A DNA stretch of 64,000 nt from an uncultured Bacilli bacterium (GTDB lineage: Bacteria; Bacillota_I; Bacilli_A; RFN20; CAG-631). The position numbers and the translations under genes were made by a program. Below the pieces are notes generated by a model that saw only the letters and a list, made by a program, of their open reading frames with translations, had not been told where the DNA came from and searched no databases. The stretch spans positions 246,844-310,843 of the forward strand of contig CAKPXF010000001.1 of NCBI GenBank assembly GCA_934201705.1, read 5' to 3'. This document shows positions 18,223 through 26,773 of the stretch, piece after piece. The stretch's first letter is position 1, and each line of letters begins with the position of its first letter.

Positions 18223-21200
18223 ATGGATAGTCGCTTGAAAAACACTTTAGATATGATAAAGCTAGATAATAATCTTTATGACTATTTTGAAAGTGGTACC
18301 TTTAATGAATTAAAGTATAATAAAGAAAAAAAAATATATAGTATAACTATTGCTTTAGATAAGCCACTTCCAGTACAAGTTTACATAAAAACATTAGATG
18401 GCTTATCTAGCTATTTAAGGGAAAAGGATAGCGAGGTATTAGTAGCTTTATATATTACTTTAAATCATAAAAACTATGATAATAAGCTAGTTAAGGAATA
18501 TATTAACTACTATGTTGATTGCAAAATTGAAAAAAAGGAATCATTACTTTTCTTTAATGATCAACCAATGACTATCAAGGATGATTTTATTATAATCACT
18601 TATGATAGTGCTTTAATTGAGGAACTATTAAATTTTTATAAGCCAAAAATAGAAAAGTTTTTAAGTGCCAGTGGATTTTCATATTTAAGAATCAAATATG
18701 TTTATCTTGAAAAGGAAGAGCCTATATTTGATTATGAAAAGGATAAAAAGGAATATGATGAGCTTTATAGTAGGTTTAAAGAAATGAAAGAAGAAGAAAA
18801 AAAGCACCAGCAAGTTTATGATAATAAAAATAAATTCAATAATCGTATTTCCTTTAAAAATAAAACATTCACTAAAGTTGAATTAGATAATATACCTAAA
18901 AATGTTGTTGATATAGAAGTAGAAGCAAAGGTTTTTGATGTTCAAGAAGAAGGAAAATCTGGTAAAAGAGTAAAGGTTAATTTTACTAATTATAAAACAT
19001 CATATACAGCTCATGCTTGGACTAACAAAGAACATACCTTAGATGAATTTAAAAAGTTAAAGGATAAATGGGTGGTTTTAAAAGGAACATTAGCCTATAA
19101 CCAATTCGATAAAGAAGATTCCTTAGAATTATATACATATGAGGTATTAGATAAAACAGATCCTGTTCGTGAAGATAATGAAGAGGTTAAACGTGTGGAA
19201 TTACATGCTCATACTAATATGTCGGCAATGGATGGAATTTGTGATGTTAAAAAGCTAGTTGATCAAGCAGCTAAATGGGGACATAAGGCTATTGCTATTA
19301 CAGACCACGTAGCTGTTCAATCATTTCCAGATGCTCAACGTGAGCAAGCTGCTTTAAAAAAGCAAGGAATAGATATTAAGATTTTATATGGAATAGAATT
19401 AAATGTAGCACCCCGTGCTTTAGATATTATCAAAAATCCATCACACATAAGCTTAAGTGATTCAACATATGTTTTCTTTGATCTTGAAACATCAGGGCTT
19501 TCATGTGAGTTTGATAAAATTATTGAATTTGGTGCTGTTAAATGTAAAAATGGTGTTGAAATTGATAGAATTGATATTTTAATTAATCCAGGATTTGATG
19601 TTTCAGAATTTACAACAAATTTAACTGGAATAAGCAATGAAATGCTTAAAGATAAAAAAACAATTGAAGAGGTAATACCAACAATTGAAGAATTTATTAA
19701 GGATTCTATTTTAGTTGCTCATAATGCTTCATTCGATATTGGCTTTTTAACTCACGCTTTAAAACATGAATTAGTTAATCCAACAATAGATACGCTTCCT
19801 TTATCAAGATTTTTATTCCAAGATGAAAAAAGATATACACTAGGGAGTTTATGTCGTAGTAAAGGCATTGACTATGATGAAGAAAGTGCCCATAGAGGAG
19901 ATTATGATGCGGAGGTGTTAAAGGACTTATATTTAAGTGCTATTTTACCGGAATTAACTTCAAAAAAGCTAGATCATGCTGATTTAGCAACGCTACAGTC
20001 TCATGAAGTTACTCGTAAAATGCACCCATATCATACAAATATATTAGTTAAAAATATGGTAGGAATGAAAAACTTGTTTAAAATATTAAGTATTGCTAAT
20101 ACACAGTATTTTACAGCCTTAGCTTTAGTACCACCACAAATTATTAATGAGCATAGAGAGGGCTTAATTATCGGCTCATCATGTGCTCGTGGAGAAATTT
20201 TTGAACTTGCTTCAACTAAAAGTGAAGCCGAAGTAGTAAATGCCATGAAATGGTATGATTATATAGAAATACAACCACTTGATCAATATTCAATTCTTGT
20301 TGATACAGGAAGAGTTGAATCAATAGAAAAGGTTAAAAAGATAATTAACTTTATGATTAAGTGTGCTAATATTGCTAATAAGCCTGTTTGTGCGACAGGA
20401 GATTTACATTATATAAATGAAGAGGAAGCCATAGCTCGTGAGGTATTTATTTCAACTCCAGCTATTGGTGGTGGCTATCATCCTTTATTTGATTACCATC
20501 ATAGAATTAAAAAATATCCAATTCAAAACTTTAAAACAACAAGAGAAATGCTAGATGCTTTTAATTGGCTAGGTGAGGATAAGGCTTATGAATATGTTGT
20601 TACTAATCCTAATAAAATAGCTGCTGAAATTGAATATTGCTATCCAATAAAGGATAAGCTATATCCACCATCAATTCCATCATCAGATGAGCAATTAACT
20701 AATAAATGCTATGAAACTGCCCATCAAATGTATGGAAAGGTATTGCCAGAAATAGTTGAAGCTAGATTAAAAAGAGAACTTGATTGTATTATTAAAAATG
20801 GTTACTCAATCATGTACGTTATTGCTAGTAAATGCGTTTTACATTCAAACTCTCAAGGCTTCCTAGTAGGATCACGTGGTTCAGTTGGTTCATCTTTTGC
20901 TGCAACGTGTGCTGGAATTACTGAGGTTAATCCATTAAAGCCACATTATAGATGTAAAAATTGTGGCTATTCAGATTTTAATGTTGATGAAAAATATCGT
21001 TCAGGATTTGATTTGCCTGATAAGCCTTGTCCTAATTGTGGGCACAAATTAATAGGCGATGGTCATAACATTCCGTTTGAAACATTCTTAGGCTTTAATG
21101 GTGATAAGGTTCCTGATATTGACTTAAACTTTTCGGCTTTAAATCAAGCAGATGCTCACTTGTTTATTAGAGAAATGTTTGGTGAGGATCACGTATTTAG

Positions 21201-22527
21201 AGCTGGAACTATTGGCTCAGCTGCAACAAAAACAGCATTTGGCTATGCTAAAAAATATTATGAAAGCTTAGGTATTGAAATTAGAAATGCTGAAGCTGCT
21301 CGTATTGCTTTAATGTGTGAGGGTGTAAAACGAACAACAGGTCAGCATCCAGGAGGCTTAATTGTTATTCCAAACGATATGGATGTTTATGACTTTACAC
21401 CTGTTGGTCATCCAGCTGATGATATTGATTCTGAATGGCTAACAACACACTTCGCCTTTGAAGCAATTCATGATAATGTTTTAAAGTTAGATATGTTAGG
21501 CCATGTGGACCCAACTGTTATTAGAATGCTTCAAAATTTAACTGGAATTGATCCTAAGGATGTTCCACTTAATGATCCAAAGGTAATTGCTCAATTTAAT
21601 GGTGGCTCTGTTTTAACAAGTGATACATTAACAGCAGCAGGCCTTCCAGAATTTGGCACAACTGTTGCCCGTAAGATGTTAGTTGATACAAAGCCTACAA
21701 CATTTGCTGACTTAACAAAGGTGTCTGGATTATCTCATGGTACTGATGTATTCTTTGGTAATATTCGTGATTTAATATTAGATAATTCTTGTGATATTGT
21801 TACTTGTATTGGTTGTCGTGATGACATTATGCTAATGCTAATGCAATATCATATTGAGCCTTTAACTTCATTTAAAATCATGGAGGCTGTAAGAAAAGGA
21901 AAAGGATTATCTGCTGAATATGAAGCATTAATGGTTGAAAATAAGGTTCCGGATTGGTTTATTAAGGCATGTAAGAAAATTAAATACCTATTTCCTAAGG
22001 CTCACGCAGTTGCTTATTGCTTAATGGCTGTGCGTATCGCTTGGTTTAAGTATTATTATCCACTTGAATATTATGCATCATATTTTACATGGAGAAGTGA
22101 TGCTTATGATATTGATGCTATGCTACTTGGTGAAAAGGAATTAACAAAACGCTTTGTTTCTTTAAATCAAAGAATCGATAAAAATGAAAAACTTTCTGTT
22201 AAGGAAGGTGCTTTACATACATTTTATGAAATTGCTATTGAAATGTATAAAAGAGGAATTTCTTTTTCTAATATCAATCTTGATAAATCAAATGACGTTG
22301 AGTTTGTAGTAGATAAAGAAAGCAACCAAATTATACCGCCATTTAAGGTTTGTGATGGCATTGGAAGTAACGCAGCAAGTAGCGTAGTTGAGGCTCGTAA
22401 AAATGGCCCGTTTGTTTCAAAGCAGGATTTAAGAGAAAGAACAAAGCTTAATGATACAAATATTAAACTTCTTGAAAAAATAGGAGCAATTGATTTAAAT
22501 GAAACTGATCAATTGACATTATTCTAA
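18223..22527 (+). CDS. polC: DNA polymerase III alpha subunit, PolC type
   Basis: The main replicative DNA polymerase of low-GC Gram-positives, with built-in 3'-5' proofreading. Domains in order: N-terminal region and OB fold (about 225-310), PHP domain from residue 325 (ELHAHTNMSAMDG) interrupted by a DnaQ-like exonuclease starting at VFFDLETSG (Asp420, Glu422), a zinc-binding module with CKNCGYSDF and CPNCGHKL, the polymerase active site with PDIDLNFS (Asp965, Asp967), RTTGQHPGG, LKLDMLGHVDP, and a helix-hairpin-helix part near the C-terminus. At 1434 residues it is a normal full length. It is preceded by GAAGGGA at 18207-18213 and ends one base before the next gene. Confidence 0.97.
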   Translation: MDSRLKNTLDMIKLDNNLYDYFESGTFNELKYNKEKKIYSITIALDKPLPVQVYIKTLDGLSSYLREKDSEVLVALYITLNHKNYDNKLVKEYINYYVDCKIEKKESLLFFNDQPMTIKDDFIIITYDSALIEELLNFYKPKIEKFLSASGFSYLRIKYVYLEKEEPIFDYEKDKKEYDELYSRFKEMKEEEKKHQQVYDNKNKFNNRISFKNKTFTKVELDNIPKNVVDIEVEAKVFDVQEEGKSGKRVKVNFTNYKTSYTAHAWTNKEHTLDEFKKLKDKWVVLKGTLAYNQFDKEDSLELYTYEVLDKTDPVREDNEEVKRVELHAHTNMSAMDGICDVKKLVDQAAKWGHKAIAITDHVAVQSFPDAQREQAALKKQGIDIKILYGIELNVAPRALDIIKNPSHISLSDSTYVFFDLETSGLSCEFDKIIEFGAVKCKNGVEIDRIDILINPGFDVSEFTTNLTGISNEMLKDKKTIEEVIPTIEEFIKDSILVAHNASFDIGFLTHALKHELVNPTIDTLPLSRFLFQDEKRYTLGSLCRSKGIDYDEESAHRGDYDAEVLKDLYLSAILPELTSKKLDHADLATLQSHEVTRKMHPYHTNILVKNMVGMKNLFKILSIANTQYFTALALVPPQIINEHREGLIIGSSCARGEIFELASTKSEAEVVNAMKWYDYIEIQPLDQYSILVDTGRVESIEKVKKIINFMIKCANIANKPVCATGDLHYINEEEAIAREVFISTPAIGGGYHPLFDYHHRIKKYPIQNFKTTREMLDAFNWLGEDKAYEYVVTNPNKIAAEIEYCYPIKDKLYPPSIPSSDEQLTNKCYETAHQMYGKVLPEIVEARLKRELDCIIKNGYSIMYVIASKCVLHSNSQGFLVGSRGSVGSSFAATCAGITEVNPLKPHYRCKNCGYSDFNVDEKYRSGFDLPDKPCPNCGHKLIGDGHNIPFETFLGFNGDKVPDIDLNFSALNQADAHLFIREMFGEDHVFRAGTIGSAATKTAFGYAKKYYESLGIEIRNAEAARIALMCEGVKRTTGQHPGGLIVIPNDMDVYDFTPVGHPADDIDSEWLTTHFAFEAIHDNVLKLDMLGHVDPTVIRMLQNLTGIDPKDVPLNDPKVIAQFNGGSVLTSDTLTAAGLPEFGTTVARKMLVDTKPTTFADLTKVSGLSHGTDVFFGNIRDLILDNSCDIVTCIGCRDDIMLMLMQYHIEPLTSFKIMEAVRKGKGLSAEYEALMVENKVPDWFIKACKKIKYLFPKAHAVAYCLMAVRIAWFKYYYPLEYYASYFTWRSDAYDIDAMLLGEKELTKRFVSLNQRIDKNEKLSVKEGALHTFYEIAIEMYKRGISFSNINLDKSNDVEFVVDKESNQIIPPFKVCDGIGSNAASSVVEARKNGPFVSKQDLRERTKLNDTNIKLLEKIGAIDLNETDQLTLF

Positions 22528-22528
22528 T

Positions 22529-23260
22529 ATGAAGCTATTAGTAATATTATTAGCTAATGATGATAGTAGTAAGATGAAATCATATGTTAATAAATGTCCA
22601 TCCTATATGTTTAAAATATTTGATGAGCCATTAATTTCATATGCAAAAGATATTTATAAGGATATTGCTACTAAAATAGTAGTTATTAATGAAAATGAAG
22701 CTTATTTAATAAAAAACGATATTAAAGAATATGATAATGTTTTAATTTCTTATGCTAATATGCCTTTATTATTAAAGAAATCAGCTAATAAAATGTTAAG
22801 CATTCATATTAAAAACAATAATGATGTTACACATAGTGATAATTTATTTATAATAAATGCAATAACCTTCTTAACTTTTCTATCAAAAAATTGTATTATT
22901 AATATAAACAAAATATTAAAGGAGTGTGAGCATCAAGAATTTATAAAGCTAAGTAGTAGTGAAACTAAAATTATTGATACTAGATTTAAATTACAAGAGG
23001 CCACAAAAATTATTCAAAAGCGAATAAATAAAATGCATCTTGATAATGGAGTAAGTATTGTTGATGTTGCTACAACCTATATAGGTAAGGATGTTTTAAT
23101 AGGCAATGATACAACCATTTACCCAAACACTTATATTTTAGGTAAAAGTATTATTGGAGTTGACTGTGAAATCGGCCCTAATGCTTATATCTATAATGGA
23201 TTTATTGATAATAAGGAAAAATTAATAAATGCTTCTTATAATCAAAAAAATAGCAAATAA
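22529..23260 (+). CDS. Shrunken, probably inactive GlmU-like protein
   Basis: A 243-residue protein that still aligns along GlmU but is about half its length. GlmU normally makes UDP-GlcNAc with two active sites. Here the N-terminal nucleotide signature (AGxGTRMKS) has become ANDDSSKMKS; GDxPLL has become ANMPLL, losing the metal-binding Asp; and the segment holding the GlcNAc site is mostly deleted. What remains intact is the linker and the first hexapeptide turns (QKRINKMHLDNGVSIVD, then TYIGKDVLIGNDTTIYPNT and GVDCEIGPNAYI). The acetyltransferase part stops after about three turns, before the catalytic His and the acetyl-CoA site. It is followed by prs, the usual glmU neighbour, and is fused tightly to the polC stop, so it is expressed. 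A structural or regulatory remnant is the best reading. Confidence 0.72.
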   Translation: MKLLVILLANDDSSKMKSYVNKCPSYMFKIFDEPLISYAKDIYKDIATKIVVINENEAYLIKNDIKEYDNVLISYANMPLLLKKSANKMLSIHIKNNNDVTHSDNLFIINAITFLTFLSKNCIININKILKECEHQEFIKLSSSETKIIDTRFKLQEATKIIQKRINKMHLDNGVSIVDVATTYIGKDVLIGNDTTIYPNTYILGKSIIGVDCEIGPNAYIYNGFIDNKEKLINASYNQKNSK

Positions 23261-23282
23261 TAAATAATAAGGGAGAAAAAAA

Positions 23283-24254
23283 ATGCTAGAACGTTTAAAA
23301 TTAGTTAGTTTAACAGCGAATAAAGAATTAACAGAACAAATTGCAAAAGACTTAGGAGTTGAGGTAATGGATTCAGTAGTTACTCATTTTGCTGATGGCG
23401 AAATCCTTTTTGAAGGTAAGCAATCATTTAGAGGAGATAACGTTTATATTATTCAATCAACTTGTGCTCCAGTTACTGAAAGATTGATGGAAGTATTAAT
23501 CTGCTGTGATGCTTTAAAAAGAGCTTCAGCTCGATCAATTACTTGTATCATGCCTTATTTTGGCTATGCAAGACAAGATAGAAAAGCTAAAGCTAGACAA
23601 CCAATTACTGCTAAATTAGTTGCTGATTTATTAACAACTGCTGGTTGTCAAAGAATTGTATGTACAGATTTACATGCTTCACAAATTCAAGGATTTTTCA
23701 ATATTCCTGTTGATGACGTTTCTGCATTACCTATTTTCTATAAATATTTTAATGAATTAAGTCTTGATGATGTTGTTTGCGTATCACCAGATCATGGTGG
23801 TGTTGTAAGAACATCAAAGCTTGCTGAAAAGCTAAATGCTCCAATAGCAATTATTGATAAGCGTAGACCTCGTCCAAATGAAGCAGAGGTATTTGCTATA
23901 GTGGGTGATGTAAAGGATAAGAATTGTATTATTGTTGATGATATTGTTGATACAGCTGGAACTTTATGTATTGCTGCTGAAAAATTAAAATCACTTGGTG
24001 CTAAGCATGTTTATGCTGCTATTTCTCATGGCGTTTTATCAGGGCCTGCAATTGATAGAATTAATAATTCTTCTTTAGAAAAGCTTGTGATTACTGATAC
24101 AATTCCACTTATTGAAAGCAAGAAAAGTGATAAAATCGAAGTCTTATCTATGGCTGAATTATTCTCAAGAATTATTTTAGCATTAGAGCAAGGAAAATCA
24201 CTATCTGCAGTTCATAAAAGCTTTGCTAATGAGCATTATAATAAAAATAAATAA
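23283..24254 (+). CDS. prs: Ribose-phosphate pyrophosphokinase
   Basis: PRPP synthetase makes 5-phosphoribosyl diphosphate from ribose 5-phosphate and ATP for nucleotide, His and Trp synthesis. Seen: FADGEILFEGKQSFRG, MPYFGYARQDRK, the metal-site DLHASQIQGFF, SPDHGGVVR, the flexible-loop KRRPRPNEAEV, and the PRPP-binding motif IIVDDIVDTAGTL. The 323-residue length is slightly over the usual 315-320. A GGGAG at 23271-23275 sets the start. It closes the polC-glmU-like-prs group and is followed by a terminator. Confidence 0.97.
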   Translation: MLERLKLVSLTANKELTEQIAKDLGVEVMDSVVTHFADGEILFEGKQSFRGDNVYIIQSTCAPVTERLMEVLICCDALKRASARSITCIMPYFGYARQDRKAKARQPITAKLVADLLTTAGCQRIVCTDLHASQIQGFFNIPVDDVSALPIFYKYFNELSLDDVVCVSPDHGGVVRTSKLAEKLNAPIAIIDKRRPRPNEAEVFAIVGDVKDKNCIIVDDIVDTAGTLCIAAEKLKSLGAKHVYAAISHGVLSGPAIDRINNSSLEKLVITDTIPLIESKKSDKIEVLSMAELFSRIILALEQGKSLSAVHKSFANEHYNKNK

Positions 24255-24262
24255 TTTTACTA

Positions 24263-24293
24263 AAAGGGTGTTTAATAAACATCTTTTTATTTT
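24263..24293 (+). terminator. Rho-independent terminator after prs
   Basis: AAAGGGTGTTT pairs with AAACATCTTTT (two G-T pairs) around a short loop, followed by a T-rich tail (TTATTTTT). Confidence 0.75.
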
Positions 24294-24339
24294 TGAACAA
24301 AAGCAATATATATTTTTGGCTAATTTTTGCTAATCATAT

Positions 24340-24368
24340 TTTACCCTAAAAATAATTCTTGTTATAAT
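24340..24368 (+). promoter_or_regulatory. Predicted sigma-A promoter for the GH32 operon
   Basis: TTTACC at 24340-24345, 17-base spacer, perfect TATAAT at 24363-24368, about 48 bases before the ATG of the GH32 lipoprotein gene. A terminator lies just upstream, so this should be the start of a new transcript. Confidence 0.6.
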
Positions 24369-24415
24369 AATATCAAGATTTTAAAGAAATTAAAAAATAT
24401 AGAAAGGAAAGTATT

Positions 24416-26773
24416 ATGAGCAAGAAATTTATATCTTTTTTAGCACTATCATTACTTATGTTAGGCTGTAATGCTAAAAAGGTTGATGCTTTAGAGGTAA
24501 CCTCAAATAATGATAAAGTTACATTTGTTAATAATAGTAATTTTAATGTTAATGATAGCTTGATAACATCGACTAATAATTCATCAGATACTTATGTATT
24601 AATAAGTAATGATAAAGCAAAATTAACTGACACCTTAGTAATTGAAGCTAAATTGAGTATCTCAAATACTAATGAGGGCGGTTTTGTTTTTGGCGTTAGC
24701 GATAATAAAAATATTTTAGAAAATGGCTATTATGAATTAATATATAATTCTTCTTATTTTTCATTAAATAGTTATGTTATTGGTGGACTTGGTACAAATA
24801 ATCATAATTATAATTTTACAAGTAATGAAGATATTAATATTAAACTAGTATTAACGTCAACAAGCAAAATTATGCTTTATGCTAATGAAAAGCTAATATA
24901 TGATATTTTTGATTATCAATATCAAGGAGGTTATTTTGGCTTTATTAATAAAAAAGGAAAGGTTGATTTTGCAAATTATAATATTAAAATAAATCATGAT
25001 GAAATGGCTCTTTCAAATATTGAAATACCAGAGCTTGATTTTATTTATATTCCATATCTTTATGGCTATGATTATCCTTTAAGAGATTATAAGGAGGTAA
25101 CTGTTAATGTTACCCCAAAGAATGGCTATGAGGTAACTATTAATAATGAAAAAACAAATAGTAAAAAAATAAATTTAAACGAAAGCAATCAAATTGAAAT
25201 TGTAGCTAGCAATGGGATAAATTCTACTACATATTTAGTTAATACTAGAATAGGCTATAATGATAGCTTTAGACCATATTATCATAAAAGCCCAGAAACA
25301 GGCTTTTGTAACGACCCAAATGGTTTAGTATATGATGAAAAAACAGGATTATATCATATGTTTTATCAATATACGAAGACATTAAATAGTGATGTTAAGG
25401 GTAATAAGAATGTTGAAGGTGATGGCTCAAGCGATAAATTTGTAAGGTATTGGGCTCATTGTATTTCAAAGGATTTAGTTAAATGGAAGGATATGCCTAT
25501 AGCTTTAGCTCCTTATAATAAAGGAAATATATTTTCAGGAAGCTGTATTGTTGACACTAATAATGATTCAGGATTTTTTAATGATAATGACAAGGAAGGC
25601 TCACGTTTAATTGCTTTTTATACATGGTATGGTGAAAACTGGCATCATCCAATTAGTGCTTCATATTCTACTGACTGGGGAGTAACTTGGACAAATTATG
25701 GAATGGTTTTTGATGGCTCAAACGATATTTATGGCGATTTTAGAGATCCAAAAATAATATGGTTTGAGGATGAAACATTAGCAAATGGTGGAACATGGAT
25801 GATGATATTTGGTGGTTGGACACAAATCCATATTTTTACATCATCAAATCTAAAGGACTGGACTTTTAATTCAAAATGTAAAGGCTTTGATGGTGAAGAA
25901 TTTATCGGTGAATGCCCTGATCTTTCTAAAGTAAAATGTGATGATGGAACATATAAATATGTCTTAACATTAGCCGGTGAATATTACATTATTGGTGATA
26001 TGAAAAAAGACGAAGCTAATAAATATTATTTTGAAGCTTTAACACCAGCTCAATTATTATATAATTCTAAGATAATTGCTAATAAAACATGGAATAAGGG
26101 TTGTCCATATGCGGGAGTTACTTTTAACCATGAGAAAAATAATAGAACAATTATGATGAGCTGGATGGTTGATTATTTATCAGATTATGTTGATGATAAA
26201 TATTGGAATGGTTATTTTACAATTCCAGTTGAATTTTCTATTTCTAAATTAAATAATATGTATGTTTTAAAGAAAAAGCCAATTGCTGAAATTGAATCAT
26301 TACATCAAGAAAAACTAATTGAAAAAGAAAATTATGAATTAACTCCAAGTTCTGAAAATATTTTAAAGGATTTAAGTGGTATTTGTTTAGATGTTGATTT
26401 AAAATTTACTTTAAAGGGCGCTAGTAAGGTTACTTTAACTTTATTAAAGTCCAATACAGATTACTATAAAGTTATTTATGACACTAAAAATGCTACATTA
26501 ACAATTGATTATAAATCAACAGGAGCTAATTGTCCTTGGGAGGATTTCAATCCTAGTGGAAAAATTAAAGCTTCATTATTACCTAATAATAATCAAATAT
26601 CTATAAGAGTATTATTAGATAGACTTGGAATAGATGCTTTTGCTAATGATGGAACACATGCTTTTTATTCTTATTTTTGGCAAAAGGGTGATAGTAAGAT
26701 GGAACTATCTGTTGAGGGAGGAAATATAATTATTGATAGCCTTTCTATTTACAAAATGGGAGGAATTAATTAA
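24416..26773 (+). CDS. GH32 family fructan/sucrose hydrolase lipoprotein
   Basis: A 785-residue surface lipoprotein (signal ends LMLGC near residue 18) of glycoside hydrolase family 32, which splits beta-fructosides such as levan, inulin or sucrose. The catalytic five-blade propeller begins near residue 285. Seen: FCNDPNGLVYD with the nucleophile Asp300, FRDPKI with Asp444 (transition-state stabiliser) and GECPDL with acid/base Glu499. The usual WMNDPNG has Phe-Cys in place of Trp-Met. Residues 25-195 form a laminin-G-like module absent from minimal GH32 enzymes, and the C-terminal 170 residues match the family's beta-sandwich. Extracellular location suggests polymer breakdown, not intracellular sucrose use. 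It overlaps the next gene by one base. Confidence 0.9.
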   Translation: MSKKFISFLALSLLMLGCNAKKVDALEVTSNNDKVTFVNNSNFNVNDSLITSTNNSSDTYVLISNDKAKLTDTLVIEAKLSISNTNEGGFVFGVSDNKNILENGYYELIYNSSYFSLNSYVIGGLGTNNHNYNFTSNEDINIKLVLTSTSKIMLYANEKLIYDIFDYQYQGGYFGFINKKGKVDFANYNIKINHDEMALSNIEIPELDFIYIPYLYGYDYPLRDYKEVTVNVTPKNGYEVTINNEKTNSKKINLNESNQIEIVASNGINSTTYLVNTRIGYNDSFRPYYHKSPETGFCNDPNGLVYDEKTGLYHMFYQYTKTLNSDVKGNKNVEGDGSSDKFVRYWAHCISKDLVKWKDMPIALAPYNKGNIFSGSCIVDTNNDSGFFNDNDKEGSRLIAFYTWYGENWHHPISASYSTDWGVTWTNYGMVFDGSNDIYGDFRDPKIIWFEDETLANGGTWMMIFGGWTQIHIFTSSNLKDWTFNSKCKGFDGEEFIGECPDLSKVKCDDGTYKYVLTLAGEYYIIGDMKKDEANKYYFEALTPAQLLYNSKIIANKTWNKGCPYAGVTFNHEKNNRTIMMSWMVDYLSDYVDDKYWNGYFTIPVEFSISKLNNMYVLKKKPIAEIESLHQEKLIEKENYELTPSSENILKDLSGICLDVDLKFTLKGASKVTLTLLKSNTDYYKVIYDTKNATLTIDYKSTGANCPWEDFNPSGKIKASLLPNNNQISIRVLLDRLGIDAFANDGTHAFYSYFWQKGDSKMELSVEGGNIIIDSLSIYKMGGIN

